64,000 nt of DNA from Ailanthus altissimus (lineage: Eukaryota > Streptophyta > Magnoliopsida > Sapindales > Simaroubaceae), in the NCBI GenBank assembly GCA_946807835.1, contig OX327699.1, forward strand, positions 25,780,014 to 25,844,013, given 5' to 3'. The notes below the pieces were generated by a model. The model had not been told where the DNA came from. It worked only from the letters and a program-made list of their open reading frames with translations, and searched no databases. This document shows positions 1 to 12,489 of this stretch, in pieces (the stretch's first letter is position 1; every line of letters begins with the position of its first letter). The position numbers and the translations under genes were made by a program.

Positions 1-1799
1 GATGTCAAGAAGATTTTGCTTTACATGACTGAGAGAGGGATAGTACCAAGTTCCAAGGCTTACACTGGAGTTATTGAAGCTTATGGGCTGGCTGCATTGT
101 ATGAGGAAGCACTTGTTGCTTTTAACACAATGAATGAAGTGGAGAGCAAACCAACCATTGAAACTTACAACTCGCTGCTTCATACGTTTGCCAGAGGTGG
201 ACTCTACAAGGAGTGTGAAGCAATTTTGTGGAGAATGAGTGAGTCTGGGGTTGCGAGGAATAGGGATTCATTCAATGCTGTGATTGAAGCTTTTAGGCAA
301 GGAGGCCAATTTGAAGAAGCTATCAAGGCCTATGTTGAGATGGAAAAGGTTAGATGTGATCCTGATGAGAGGACCCTTGAAGCAGTTTTAAGTGTTTACT
401 CTTTTGCCGGTCTTGTTGATGAGAGCAAGGAGCAATTCCAGGAAATTAAAGCATCCGGAATACTGCCCAGTGTTATGTGCTACTGTATGTTGCTTGCTGT
501 TTATGCGAAGAGTAGCAGGTCAGAAATCATTCAGTTTGTTCATCCAAGAAGTGTAGAGGAGTAATTTATCTCTAAACAGTTGCATTTATTCTCATCCAAG
601 ATCATGAAAGCGTGAATAACTTGAACACAAGGGATACAATTATGTAACATAATTGAAAGATAGATATATAAGTTAAGCTAGTCTATCACAGTTTAATAAT
701 AATCACATCAGTCCTGCAGAAGTCAGGTACATTTCTAATATATAGGGAAGATCTCTATGTAAACTTAAGGGAAAACTTAAAAAAAAAAATTTAGGGAAAC
801 TGAACCAAGGTTATTATTGTTATTACTGGAACATTAATTATAGGGTAATTATATGTAATTATAGTTGACCTTTGATCCTATGGATAATTCATTTTAGAGT
901 ACCAAATGTTGACCTTTCATTTCGGTAATTATCTTATTCCTGGCGCTCCTTAATTTCAGGTGGGATGATGCCTATGAATTACTGGATGAGATGTACACGA
1001 ATAGGGTTTCAAATATTCATCAAGTAACTGGGCAGATGATAAAGGGGGAATTTGATGACAAGTCTAACTGGCAGATGGTAGAGTATGTCTTTGACAAAAT
1101 TAACTCTGAAGGGTATGGCTTGGGAATGAGGTTCTATAATGCACTTCTAGAAGCACTTTGGTGGTTGGGTCAGAGGGAACGAGCTGCAAGAGTGCTTAAT
1201 GAAGCAACAAAGAGAGGACTTTTCCCTGAACTTTTTCGTAATAACAAACTTGTATGGTCTGTGGATGCGCACAGGTACCATGAAAATTACTTTTTCCAAG
1301 TTTTGTTTTCAATCAGTTTTCTTTTAGACATGACATCAATCATTTTTCAGGATGTGGGAAGGTGGGGCATATACAGCAATATCAGTTTGGCTTAACAGAA
1401 TGTACAAGTTGTTCTTGAAAGGGGAGGATCTTCCCCATCTTGCAACTGTTGTTGTAGTGTAAGTTGTTTTTTCCTCTGTGCAATCTTGATTGTCCCTTTT
1501 TTTCCTCTTTGAGAGACAGAGAACTAAACTGGCTTGGCCAAGCCTTTTCTACTCAACTGAACTCTACTTTAGAATCAATTTGGCCTCTTCTTTGTTGTCT
1601 CATTAATTTATGAGCCGTATTATCACAAATTCAGCACTGCCTAACCTATACGGTCTTTACCCTCCCTTTTCTTCTGGTAGCATCTTTAACTTGAATCAAA
1701 TACTTGGTCCTTTCTGCTGCACTATGCTGATTGGTCTTCTTTCACTGTTGGATGCAACATCTTCAATGGCTTTGCCTCATCATGCCTGTTCACATATCT

Positions 1800-1831
<32 letters not shown>

Positions 1832-3021
1832 ATGTATTTAACTCTGGACTAAGGCAGTCCTAGAGGTGTACATGGCTTGGGCTAGGCTGGTGTTAGAGTT
1901 GTATTTTAGGTTTCATTTATGATAGTAGGGGTATGATGGAGCATACAGATATGTTTGTTAAACCCTCATCTCATTCTTCCTATCAATTTCCCTTCTCTCT
2001 CTTCAGGAATGACCTATGTTTGTCCAAATTCATTCATGGAAAAATGAGCCCAAACCTGTCCTGCCCCGAGGAAAACCCAAAAAAAATAATCCTAGCCTCT
2101 CCAACATATGATTCAAGCTGAACTCAATCTAGCAGCACTTGATGTATCAGAAAATCTTAATTTGAAATTAACATTAGATGTCAATATAGAGATTGAGGTA
2201 AGGAGATTTTGAAATCAAATAATCATAATCATCCATTAGTTCATCATGGTTACCAACCAACTTCAATGTTACAAATGTATGCAGAAATCCTCTCAGAAAT
2301 TCATAATGAGAGGATTACTGGAAGTCAGTTGTTAGTAATCAGATACAAATATATGCAAAAATCCTCTCATAGATTAGTGATCAGATACATCAAAAAAATT
2401 GAGAAAAATATATAGTCATAGAGAGGATTTAGCCTCTAATTCCTAGCAAAAGTATGTCCTTGGATGTGTACTGATCATTAACTCGTCGAACAGCAGCCAA
2501 CTAGGCCAATTTGCTGCATTTATGAATGAGAATAATGTGCATAAAGCAGATTCCGCCATTTTATCTGTTGTTAGAAGGAGATTGAATATTTTAATTGGTT
2601 GCTATATGCTTACAATCATATAGATTTATAATAATTGAATTTTTGTCAAGTTTCCAACTGATGATATTTTCTGTTGTTTAGCCGGGGGTGGATGGAGAGA
2701 AGCTCAACTACACAAGATCTTCCCATTGTGAAGGCTGCCTACTCATTCCTGCAGGATAATGCATCATCATTATTTAATTTCCCTGGATGGAATAAAGGAC
2801 GAATTATCTGCCAGAGATCTCAACTCAAGCGGTTTTTATCAGCCTCAGAATCATCATCAGATGGCTCAGAAAAGGATACCATAATTACTCTAAGTAATTC
2901 ACCCTTTTCTCCACCTGAAACAAAAACACCCACAGGAGAAGTGAAGAATGGTCAATATGATAATGCCAATTCTGAAATGAAAATGAAGACGAGAACAGAG
3001 CTTATGACAAGCACAATATAA
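1..3021 (+). CDS. PTAC2: PTAC2-like pentatricopeptide repeat protein, 3' part
   Basis: The gene runs in from the left edge, so the N-terminus is missing. Visible exons are 1-518, 960-1274, 1351-1458 and 2682-3021 (stop TAA), all with GT-AG introns and consistent phase. The first exon encodes tandem PPR units with the usual helical pattern (for example TYNSLLHTFARGGLYKECEA). Exons 2-3 carry the WDDAYELLDEM and LGMRFYNALLEALWWLGQRERA stretches. The last exon has WNKGRIICQRSQLKR, which I associate with the C-terminal SMR-like part of PTAC2. PTAC2 is a chloroplast nucleoid protein required for transcription by the plastid-encoded RNA polymerase; that role is family knowledge. The last 40 residues are acidic/Ser-rich and end TSTI. 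Intron 3 is long (1.2 kb) and holds simple repeats. No lesion is seen. Another P-class PPR-SMR protein is the main alternative. Confidence 0.9.
1796..1838. repeat. TCTA/TA microsatellite in PTAC2 intron 3
   Basis: About seven tandem TCTA tetranucleotides run directly into a TA tract and two GTAT units. The repeat lies in intron 3 of the PTAC2-like gene and should be length-polymorphic. Confidence 0.9.
2271..2383. repeat. 74-bp imperfect direct repeat with internal hairpin, PTAC2 intron 3
   Basis: A block beginning ACAAATGTATGCAGAAATCC recurs 74 bp downstream as ACAAATATATGCAAAAATCC. Inside the first copy, AATCCTCTCA (2286-2295) is followed by its exact reverse complement TGAGAGGATT (2307-2316), giving a 10-bp stem with an 11-nt loop. 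It may be a small MITE remnant or a local duplication. No coding function is implied. Confidence 0.6.
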
Positions 3022-3799
3022 ATCACAAACGAAATCCGTCCATCAGTTTCCAGCACTAGGAAGATCCATTCCCCTGTTGCAGTTGAAAGAAAGTGCAGTG
3101 TTGAGGATCGATATTTTAACACACTGCGATATCCTCCAGTGCTTCCGCAGAGGAACATCAATAATTGATAGTCATTGCCAAGTTTAATATCCGCTCGTGA
3201 AACAGCCCGACCCACAAAGAATCACACTGGGACTAAAATGTTTTTGCAGTACTTGATGAGCCAAAGGCCTGGTTGCTCGCTGCTTTGATTTAAAGCAATT
3301 TCTGATCCCTTGATACAGTGGCGGCCGGAGCTCAGGTGATGAGAAGGATCTTATTTTTGTAGTTGTAGACCATTCTTTACATGTAAATTTGCGGAATATG
3401 ATAGATTACAGCCAGAATGATTTTTCCCTAATATGAAAGATGACATCCTGATCCAGGCAATGATTTTTAGGTAGCAAATAAGATTTCTCTGTACTTTTAA
3501 TTGCAAATTGAATAGGTGGAAAAAAGAAAATGGGGGAAAATATTTTGTAGACAGGATGCAGAGTCAAGTAAAAACCCAAGATTGGAAGCTTAGGGTACTC
3601 ATTAAAAGATTTGTTGTTCACATCAACTTGAGTTATACTGAAATATACAGGTCTCCCACCGAGTGGTCAGAACTCTTGTGCAACATTAATCTGAAATTGG
3701 TACTTTTTTTATGTTTTAACTGTTAAAAAATGATTTTGGAAGGACAGAATTTAACAACGGGAGGAATTATTTCTTGGACAGATTGTTGATATTAACCTG

Positions 3800-3880
3800 T
3801 TGGCCGGGTGGCACAATGGTTTACAATCTTTGCTTAGGGCAAGGTCTCGGGTCTCAGTTCAAGGAGGCTCTCACCCATTA
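3800..3880 (+). mobile_element. Possible tRNA-derived SINE head
   Basis: TGGCACAATGG (near 3810) closely fits the pol III A-box pattern TGGCNNAGTGG. About 35 bp downstream, after a TCTCGGG segment, AGTTCAA resembles a degenerate B box (GGTTCRANYCC). This spacing and order are typical of plant tRNA-related SINEs. I could not find a clear 3' tail or target-site duplication, so this is only a candidate. Confidence 0.4.
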
Positions 3881-4872
3881 TTCTAAAGTCATCTTCTTGT
3901 CAATGATTTAGCAAGACTAGCAGTAGCTAGCTTTGCATACATTTCTCAGGCGCTTGAACCGAAATCAAATCACAATGCTTGTTGTGAACCAAAGTGGGAG
4001 AAAAAAGCCTCCAATAATACAAGCTATATAGTATAGACCCAATAATGGAGCACTCACATTACCAAATCTGGAAACCATGACATTTAGAGAACATGGTGAA
4101 GGTTTGAACATAAATGGAAGGCATCTTCAACAATTATATGAATATGACAGGCATGATGTCTCCACCCCACTTTAGATAGAACCTTTCTTTTTCATTCTCT
4201 TATCGATCGTTTTTCATTTCAATTTATATTATTCATATAATAATTTTGGTTTACTTTTGCCACCCCATTACATGCACATGCTTTGCAAATTCACCCACTT
4301 TATTTTCTGCTTTCTATTACCAACTCTTCACCTTTTTTTTTTTCTTTTCTCTTAATAGGATTTAAGGGTGCAAAGCTCTCATCAATCAAATCTTATTTTC
4401 AAAAAGGTGAATAATATTTCAGTTAAATTATATACACGGTCGCATTTTGATCCTATTCAAGCTAAGATGCATTATAAGAATGATGGATGATATTTATGGC
4501 CTCCTTTCCGGAGGCTTGATTTCTTTAGCACTAAGAAAAGCCTGAGCCCTCAGGGTAGAAAACATATTCTGGATACATTGGACAAGAAAAGGAAAAATAA
4601 AATCACATGCGCAAAATGGGAAAGCACCAACCCAAGAAACTCATAAAAACAGAGATAACCTTGTATGTAATGTTCCACTCAGTTACATCACATGGGAAAA
4701 GTAGATAGAAACCTTTTCTACTAAACAAATTGTCATCTGGGGTTGGCTTACTTTAAATCACTCTCAAAATCTCTGATTTACAGCGTGCACTGAAATTTTA
4801 TCTTTCTTTGTTACAAATGATGCAATGCTTTTCCTTTTCCACTTTGACACACGGACCCATTAAACTACAATA

Positions 4873-4905
4873 ATGGAGATGGAGATGGAGATGGAGATGG
4901 AGATG
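4873..4905 (+). repeat. ATGGAG hexanucleotide array
   Basis: Five and a half perfect tandem copies of ATGGAG in an intergenic region. The array is not part of a recognisable coding frame. Confidence 0.95.
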
Positions 4906-6860
4906 TAAGAAGATTAAGTTTGCATATATAATGAGAGCATTGGTACTAAAACTGGTAGTGACTGCCCTGTAGAATCTTTAAAAATGTTAGGTCAAAATGG
5001 GTTAAAGGGATGGGAAGAGAGATAAGATGGACATATGGGTGGAACCCCATAAAAACCTTATCTTGGCTTATTCTATCAGATGCACCCCACCATCACCATG
5101 AAAGGTGATTAAAAAAAAAAGGGACCAATCTATCTCATCACCATTAAAATATCTTCTCTTTCTCCTTTCTCTTAAAGCGAAATATGCCATGTCCTTGGTC
5201 CATGCTTCTCTAATTTACCCCTTTGATGAATATATATAAAATAATTGCTAGCCATATATTTTCACATCCCTATCATTTTAGGGTCTATTCAATTTGCATT
5301 TGTTGTTATGAATAAATAACACAGGACAAGTTTTTTATGATCAAATGATTAAGTACATCTTCAATTTCTTTTTAATGTAAATGGTGGCAGTTGAGCTTGA
5401 GTCTCTCTGTGTATATATATTTGGCCGAACCCTCCTGGCCCCTTCTATAAAAGTTATATTTACCTTCTGTTGTATGAGATTGTACTTGAGGTTTTTTTTT
5501 TTTTTTTTGGTTAAAATAATGAAAGAACAGTTTTGTTTAAAGTAAGAGTTTGGAGATTTGTTTAAGATCCTGGCTCAGGATAACTGAATAAAAAAAGGTG
5601 TGGATTTACTTTAATTAATACCAGACAAAGTACTTATTCACGTGATTATGTTAATTTTTTATAAAAGGCAAGTTGGATGGAGCAAGGCTAGTTTTGTTGA
5701 CTGAATTCATCTTGGATTAAAAAGGATGAAGAGATCAGATGGGATGAGAGATATTGTTTTTCTGGGAAATGCTTGCGGCACTTTCATGTGGGTTGTCCTT
5801 TTTTTTTTCTTTTAAAATATATATATAGTGAAAGGTGAAAGACCAAATGAATCGACGGCTATAAAATAATAATGCATCCCCTGATAACATGGGAATTTTG
5901 TTTAGTCAAATGGGATTATAATATTTGATGTAAAAATTACTCGGCAAATCAAATGTAGTTTCCCAAAAGATGATTTGATGTGATTTGACCACCTTGGGTT
6001 CTAAGTTTCAACAGCTAGTTTGATCATGTCTGTGATTGTGCTGCTGTTAACTTGTCACCGTCCATACACAAAGTAATCCATTTGAATATCGAACTAATCG
6101 ACTACAATTATGAGTTTTATTTAATTTTATTTAACTTAAGAACGGGATTAAATTATATCTATGATTATAATTTAATTTTCAAATTAATATAATTTTCAAT
6201 ACAATTAACTAAATATTCTTTTTTAATATTAATTAAATAACCTATTAAAATAATTTGAGAGAATAAACTAATATCTCAACATCTAGATGAACTAACATAA
6301 CTAAAAAAAGTTAAATAAACTAACACAAATCTTTATCTTTCCAAATAAATCAGTCTCCCAAAAACTAACACAGCTGGATGAATTAAATCGACTTCTTTAA
6401 ATAATTTTTTCAAATAATTAAAAAAAATAATCTTTTAAAAAAAATTAACACAATTATTTTAAATAATTAAAAAAATTATTTTATATTTATTAAAATTTAA
6501 ACTCTTAACTTAAATATAAAAAATACACAAATTTTATCGTTAGAACAATCATCTCCGACGTATCACTACAATAATAGATAGGTGATTAGCAATAGCTTAA
6601 GAGCTACCACCGAAATATATATATATATATATATATATAAATAACAAATAATTATAAAAAAAAAAAGATGTATGAAAATAATAGAAGTGGTGAGAGTGAG
6701 AGCATTAACTGAAATATATTACAATACGTAAACATAAGAAGATAAAAGCCACGTAGCAAAGCTTAGACAGAAGCCACGCCAAATTCACACGCATTTGTCT
6801 CCAGTTGTCAGTTGTCACTCCCCATTTCTGTCTTTTCCCCTCGGTCCTAACTTCCTGTAT

Positions 6861-6867
6861 TATAAAA
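6861..6867 (+). promoter_or_regulatory. TATA box of the MYB gene
   Basis: TATAAAA lies 147 bp upstream of the chosen ATG at 7014, at the start of a pyrimidine-rich leader typical of plant 5' UTRs. The placement fits a transcription start near 6895. Inferred from position and motif only. Confidence 0.6.
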
Positions 6868-7013
6868 ATCTCGCACCTTCCGAGTGCCAACCCCAACCCA
6901 TCTTTGAGTGTTTTCCTCTGTGTTTCTTTTACCACCCAATTCTCTCTCTCACTCATCGTACGGACGCATCTTTCACATCGTGAAATTTCTATCCCATCGT
7001 CCAAAGGAAAAAG

Positions 7014-8560
7014 ATGTCGGATGCCAGTGGCTCATCCTTCTCCTCCATCAACGGCGGCGGCGAGATCATGCTGTTCGGCGTGAGGGTGGTCGTGGATTCC
7101 ATGAGGAAGAGTGTCAGTTTGAATAATTTGTCTCAGTACGAACAGCCTCAGGAGAACAATAACATTAACATTAACATTAACAGCAACTGCAACGACAACA
7201 ACAAGAAGAAGGATGACGTGGCGGCTTCTGGTTATGCTTCCGCTGATGACGCCGTTCCTAACTCCAGAGCTAGTCGCGAGCGGAAGCGAGGTTTTGATTC
7301 AGATCTCTCTGTCTCTTTCTCCTTTCGATGAAACTTATTCGATTAAAAGAAAATAGTACTTCTTTTCTTTTTTTAAATGATTTTTATTCGACAAAAATGA
7401 TTTTGTTTTATTAGGAGTGCCGTGGACGGAGGAAGAGCACAAGTTGTTTTTGTTGGGATTACAGAAAGTGGGGAAAGGAGATTGGAGGGGGATTTCTAGA
7501 AACTTCGTCAAGACGAGGACTCCGACACAGGTGGCTAGTCACGCGCAGAAGTACTTTCTTCGCCGGAGCAATCTCAACCGTCGCCGCCGCCGATCTAGCC
7601 TCTTCGATATTACTACCGATACGGTAACTCTTTTTTTTTTTAAAAAAAAGAAAAATCTTTTTAGGTTAGATTTCATTTCTTTATATCTGAAAATTTTGAC
7701 TTGATTCTGATCAAACGATGATAACTCTTCTATATTTAGAATTTGTTTCTATTTGTGCTTTGAGCGAAAGAAAGAAGATGGAGCTCTTCTGGTATCTTAG
7801 ATAATAATTCTGTTTTATTAGGTATTGGGTTGGTTGAAATTTTGACAAAAATTACGATATAATTTAGAATGATGGAAAATGGTGGTTGGAAACTCCAACC
7901 AAATTTGTGTTCTTAAGATTTAAATCAAAGTAGAACATTTGGATGGCAAATCAAACAGATTAATTAGGGTCTTAGTTTCTCAGGGCCAAATAAAGAATCA
8001 AGCTCAAATTTTTATGCTCTTGTATCTGCATGATTTCTGCGTTCTTTTTTTTTTTTTTTCTTTTCTTTTAAACTTTTACTTGGCGATCAAGTAGTAGTTA
8101 ATCTATACTGTTTGACCTGGCGCAGGTCACAGCTTTTCCAATGGAAGATGAACAAGTTAATCACCAAGACAACTACCCATCTCAGTCGCATCCACTATTG
8201 CCTCCTACTCCGACTGAGACCAGTAAGAATTTTACTGGATTCTCTATGATGCCAGCTCTGCCTGTTGTTTTACCAGCCCCAGTTGAGAATCCTATGGAAA
8301 ACCTGGCGTTAGGACAAACCAGTCAACCAAATACCGAGGCGACAAAGCTCATCCGTCCTGTTCCTGTGCTTCCAGCTCCTCAACCCGCAAAAGTGTCTGA
8401 TATTAACTTGAATTTGAATTTAGCAGTTGATCCATCACCATTTTCTTTCAAGCTGTCTTTACCATCTGATCAAAGGGAATCGTCATCAAGGCATTCGGCT
8501 TTCCAGGTGATGCAGACCTTAAAGAATGGGGATAGCAATAGCATCATCAGTGTTGCTTGA
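7014..8560 (+). CDS. SHAQKYF-class single-MYB transcription factor
   Basis: Three exons, 7014-7290, 7415-7623 and 8126-8560, give a 306-aa protein with clean phase. The N-terminus has the conserved [20 protein letters not shown] element of this family, then an Asn-rich stretch. The single MYB repeat begins at VPWTEEEH (residue 94) and ends with SHAQKYF at residues 134-140, followed by the basic run [13 protein letters not shown] (about 257-261) matches an EAR-type LxLxL repression motif. The family binds I-box/TATCCA-like elements and often represses; MYBS, KUA1 and MYBD are relatives. Adjacency to PTAC2 and the sequence [14 protein letters not shown] point, from memory, to the At1g74840/At1g19000 group. 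A TATAAAA lies 147 bp upstream of the start. The Asn tract is encoded by an AACATT hexanucleotide repeat around 7162-7182, so it may vary in length. Confidence 0.93.
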
Positions 8561-10332
8561 GAAGGGGGGTAGCAGTTGAAAAGAAGGTGCATAATTAGAT
8601 AAGAAGATAAGATAATTAGGTCACTGAATTTGATCCTTTTGTTAGTTTGTTTTATTGTACAGACCATGAAAGAGACTTGCCATTCCCTGTTGTTCTTGTT
8701 GTTTTCTGCTATTATCTCGAATTCTTGCTAATTTGTCTGCTTGCAATTATAATTAATATAACTATAAATAACCCCTTCTCTCCAATGGATTCGGGTGGAT
8801 TTGCTTATCAACAATCTAGTGGTTTTTATTGACTTTATGACCAAAAAACAAATAAATAAAGTTGGGTGTTTGTGGTAGCAATGTTGTATTGAATATGGTC
8901 CTCATTAATGGATCTATCCTGATATTATAGTCTTTTTAATGACTGGTGGAACGGGGCATATACCTCAGATACCTTATCTGTGTATTTTATATAAATAGTG
9001 AAAGTAGTTGTCATTTGTGTGGTGCTTGATTGGTCCTTAATTTGGACAGGCAAATGATGCTGTCATGTCATTTTAGGAACCCTGGTTTTGATGATAGTTG
9101 TTATCCCGTGCCGGTTGGAACCAAGGTATCTGTCTATTCTAAAAGGGGGTTTTCGTTTTTGCAAGCTCGGGGGTTCTTCTGTTTTGTAGACTGTAGTAAT
9201 AATAAACTAATGTAGTTGCTAAGGAATAATAATTTCCAGTGTTGGTTTATTACATAGTCCTGGCACTTGTTTCATTTATACAAACCTGAATTTATCAAGT
9301 GATGGGTAGAGTCTTGATGGGTGGTTTGCTTATAGTATATGTAATCGACTTTACACCATTTCCGATCCAAATTTTAATGTTGAGGGTTCTAGATTGCTGA
9401 AGCTTATCATTGATATTGAAACTTACATACGTCTCCTTGAGAAATTGAACGATTAATTTTCATTGAAGTGCAACATTTCATACGAAATGAGTATCTGAAG
9501 AAAGATCTTCTCTCGAGTCTTGAATCTATAATTTTCAGAATTCGTTTCTCGCTTAATCGATTACCTCAACCCGTCTCTTGCATGATTTTAGCTCGGTTAA
9601 AATGTATTGGAGAAAAATACTTGAACAAAAACTAACCACCTGAAAACTATTCTCTCTAGAGGATTTATTGCATCAGCCCGCTTCTGATGATCCGACCTTG
9701 TTGAAAACTATCCACTGAAAATTGTTTGAGTGAAGAGCTGAGTTGAGTTGCCATTTGCAATTTGGCAGAGACAGTTGAAAAGTTAGGAAAAGTTGGGATC
9801 TGTGGCAGCCTGGTGGCGTTGTGGGTTCAATGCTTAATTTATGTTTATGCTTCCACTTTCATGCTGGGTGGCGGAAGAGGGCCTACTCTGATTGTTTACA
9901 AATAGCTTAAGCAACGTGAATTAAATAATTTTTGAAATGTGCCTGAAAGAAACAAGGAAATGGTACGTGCATTTTACTTGCCTTAAGTGGGTAACTTTAT
10001 TAGGCTAACATCTAGGAAATTTTGCCTGAGGTTAATATTTTGCTGCAACTTGAAGTTAAACAATTTCCTAGTTTAGTTATGAAGATGGGAGAAGAAAAGT
10101 TGGAAGTTGCACAAACATTACTTGTTTGATTCATTTTCTTGGTGGCAACCAAACCAAGGGAGCTCTACCACGAAAGTGCAAATGAGTCTTTTCTTTCTTA
10201 AAGTTGAATCTCAAAGGACCCTTGATATTATTACCCGGAAAGGAAGCGCTATTTACTTCTCCATGCAAGTTAGAACGAGGTCCAAAATTTGAAGGTTGAA
10301 AACAAGAATTAGCATTGAAGATCTCGAAAGAA
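8561..10332. other. Intergenic, 3' of the MYB gene
   Basis: No gene is recognised. The first 300-400 bp are probably the MYB 3' UTR. The rest is moderately AT-rich DNA with short frames lacking domains. Nothing in it resembles a tRNA or transposon protein. Confidence 0.6.
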
Positions 10333-10566
10333 GTCAAAGTCATCATGCCCCTTATGTCTTGGGCGACACGTGCTACAGTGGCCTGGACAAAGGGTCACGA
10401 TTCCGTAAGAGTGAGCTAATCTCAAAAACCCGTCCTCAGTTCGGATTGCAGGCTATAATTCGCCTGCATGAAGCCAAAATCGCTAATAATCGCTGGTCAA
10501 GCATACAGTGGTAACTTTGTTTCCAAACCTTGTACACACTACCCATCACACTATTAGAGCTAATGG
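10333..10566 (+). pseudogene. rrn16: Plastid 16S rRNA 3'-region fragment in nuclear DNA (NUPT)
   Basis: The segment reads as the 3' third of a plastid/bacterial 16S rRNA. It contains TCATCATGCCCCTTATG, GGGCGACACGTGCTACAGTG, CCCGTCCTCAGTTCGGATTG, GCCTGCATGAAGCC and CTTGTACACAC, in 16S order. Compared with the plastid sequence as I remember it, many differences are C-to-T or G-to-A (ACACACCGCCCGTCA has become ACACACTACCCATCA), and there are small deletions. That is the pattern of an old, methylated nuclear copy. It breaks off near 10566, before the 16S end. It is not a functional rRNA. Confidence 0.9.
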
Positions 10567-10644
10567 AAAGTATTTAATTTGAATATGAAAACACGGATAA
10601 ATTGGTCTTCGTTACTCTTGGGGATAAGAGTGAAAGAAGGGAGA

Positions 10645-10848
10645 AGATTATCGAACAAAAAAAAAGGATCAATGACTTTGAAAGAATTGAATGAAGAGTC
10701 ATATGAAGTGAAATTTTTATGTACGATTCTGTAGAATGACAATAAGGATAATTTATCTATCAACTTTCTTACTCGTCCCAAAAAATCAGACTCTGCATTA
10801 TGTAAAATTGCCATGGTATAATTAATTTCTGGGTTTGAAATCACCACT
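10645..10848 (+). pseudogene. rps12: Plastid rps12 fragment: trans-spliced group II intron 3' end plus exon 2 (NUPT)
   Basis: GAGTCATATGAAGTGAAA ... TTATGTACGATTCTGTAG matches the domain V region of the plastid rps12 trans-spliced group II intron (from memory GAGCCGTATGAGGTGAAA ... CTCATGTACGGTTCTGTAG). The intron end is followed by a decayed exon 2 from about 10769, reading P-K-K-S-D-S-A-L-C-K-I-A-M-V-stop-L-I-S-G-F-E-I-T, against [23 protein letters not shown] in plastid S12. The in-frame stop and substitutions show it is dead. It abuts the 16S fragment in the same orientation, an arrangement I do not expect in a standard plastid inverted repeat. The insertion was therefore rearranged or assembled from two pieces. 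Confidence 0.85.
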
Positions 10849-11939
10849 TAACCAAAATAAGATTTTTCATGGACCAGAAAGATTATAAAAGAAAAAGATT
10901 ACTAAAAAGAAGGAGCAAAAATGCATGAATCCCCCACTCAGCAACTTCTTTTACTTAAATGTTCAAATTATTGAAGGTGCTTGGCAAATGACGACCTCAT
11001 TGCAAATGCTGAACGATTGCGATGTAGTTGCCACCAGGAAAATGGGTTTTGGATAAAAGCTCCATTTTGTGGGGGCTATAGACTATAGCGAATGCCTCTA
11101 TTGTCCAAGAAATGTACAGCCTCAATACTTATTAACATATCAAATCGATGATAAACCAAAATGATTTCCAGATGGGATATCCAATAAATGTAGATAGGAA
11201 AGGAATCTTCTTTATTAAAGCAAAAAGGAAGCAAATTTTCTTAAGTTAGAGATATTGTTGAAGTTTAGCTGAGACATCACAAAGATCCTCATCGGCTGCT
11301 GTGTAATCTACTTAATGGAAATGAAGAAATTTATCGAGGGCTCTCAAATTGGATATTTTTACCAAAATAAAAAAAATCAGTAGAGACAGTTTTTAAAAGG
11401 TTCGTTTAAGATGCTGGACCAACTAGGGCTGAAGATGATTAGCCTGCTTCACACGGAAAAAAAATGCCTGGTTATAGACTTTTATGTTTCTCCTTTGACA
11501 ATGTTGCTTAATCATAGAGTACAAGATTCCACGTTATTTGATCTGGCACTTCTGTTAATTATATTATTATTATTATTATTACTGTTGTTGTTGTAGTTGT
11601 AGAAAATCATCCATAACATTAATTTTAATTATTAATTAATATTAGTATTAATATTGGTCTCAGTTTTTAGGGGTATATGTGCCCTTATATTTTTTTTGAC
11701 CCAATATTTAGCATCATAATACTATATACGCTTTGTAAAAGTTTTTCGTTCACAAATAAAATAAAAATAAATAAGATCAATCATATAACAAAGTAAACAA
11801 TAATACGTATAAAATATAAGAATATATGTGGTTTGATACAAATACTTAAATTTACAATAAATTTTAATATTTTAAATTTTTTATATAATTTTTATATACA
11901 AAGAACTTTTATAAGAAAAATTTAAAGAATAAAATAATA
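10849..11939. other. Intergenic, between NUPT and LTR remnant
   Basis: No gene is recognised. A TTA/TGT trinucleotide tract lies near 11560-11596, followed by AT-rich sequence. Confidence 0.55.
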
Positions 11940-12489
11940 GACGAACTCTTAAAAAATTTATTCACTACTTTCTTATGGTTTTACTCGGTGCTTAAGTACT
12001 ATATGACATTCTTTTGCACTTATATTCAGTATTAGAATTATCCCTATCTTTTTGTTTTCTCTCTTATTGATGTATTTTTATTTTAATAAATTACAATATT
12101 TATATAAGTTCTATATCACCCATAAAAATCTTCTTTTTATTGGAATAAAAGACCACACAAAATGAGAGTTTAAAACCAACTTAAATATGCGAAAACCTTT
12201 AAAATCACAATTTTTCGAATTGCCATTGCCGTAATGTTAGTGCGACTTCGAATCAATACCACAGCACTCGGTGGCCAACACCGCGGTGTTAGGTATACTA
12301 TTTATAGTGTTGAACTCTCGCGTCGCGATGTCCACACTTGGGCAGGTTTCCTCTTATGCTTTCATGTCTCTTTTCGTCTTTAACTCTCTATTTTCATTCT
12401 TTTTTCGTACATCTAACACGTATTTGACTCCTCTTAAATTTTTAACTTTAAATTAAACTCAACCTTAATTTTAAATCACCATTTCAACA
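11940..12489 (-). mobile_element. Diverged solo LTR related to the Copia LTR at 47.4-48.0 kb
   Basis: The right end, TTTTAAATCACCATTTCAACA, aligns with the right end of the 47.4-48.0 kb LTR (TATTAAATCACTAAATTTTCAACA). Inside, CTTTTTATTGGAATAAAAGACC parallels ATTTCTTATTGGAGTAAAAGTCC, and a GC-rich palindromic core sits at the corresponding place (12277-12290). No coding region or primer-binding site adjoins it. The left border is uncertain and is set where resemblance fades. Confidence 0.5.

Larger units (their letters stand above)
3022..6860. other. Intergenic, PTAC2 to MYB
   Basis: I see no gene here. Contents are the PTAC2 3' UTR, a tRNA-like repeat near 3.8 kb, an ATGGAG hexamer array near 4.9 kb, T-rich tracts around 5490-5510 and 5800, and strongly AT-rich DNA from 6100 to 6700 ending in an (AT)n tract at about 6617-6640. 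Short open frames have no recognisable protein features. Confidence 0.7.

Noticed and set aside
1610..2415. Short plus-strand ORFs in PTAC2 intron 3
   Set aside because: They lie within an intron whose flanking exons join in phase, and their products are simple-sequence or domain-less.
10131..10346. Short ORFs flanking the plastid insertion as possible genes
   Set aside because: No domain or codon signal; one overlaps the start of the rRNA fragment.
10333..10566. Functional rRNA gene or bacterial contamination
   Set aside because: Only the 3' part of 16S is present, with many transitions and deletions, and it is joined to plastid rps12 sequence within plant nuclear DNA.
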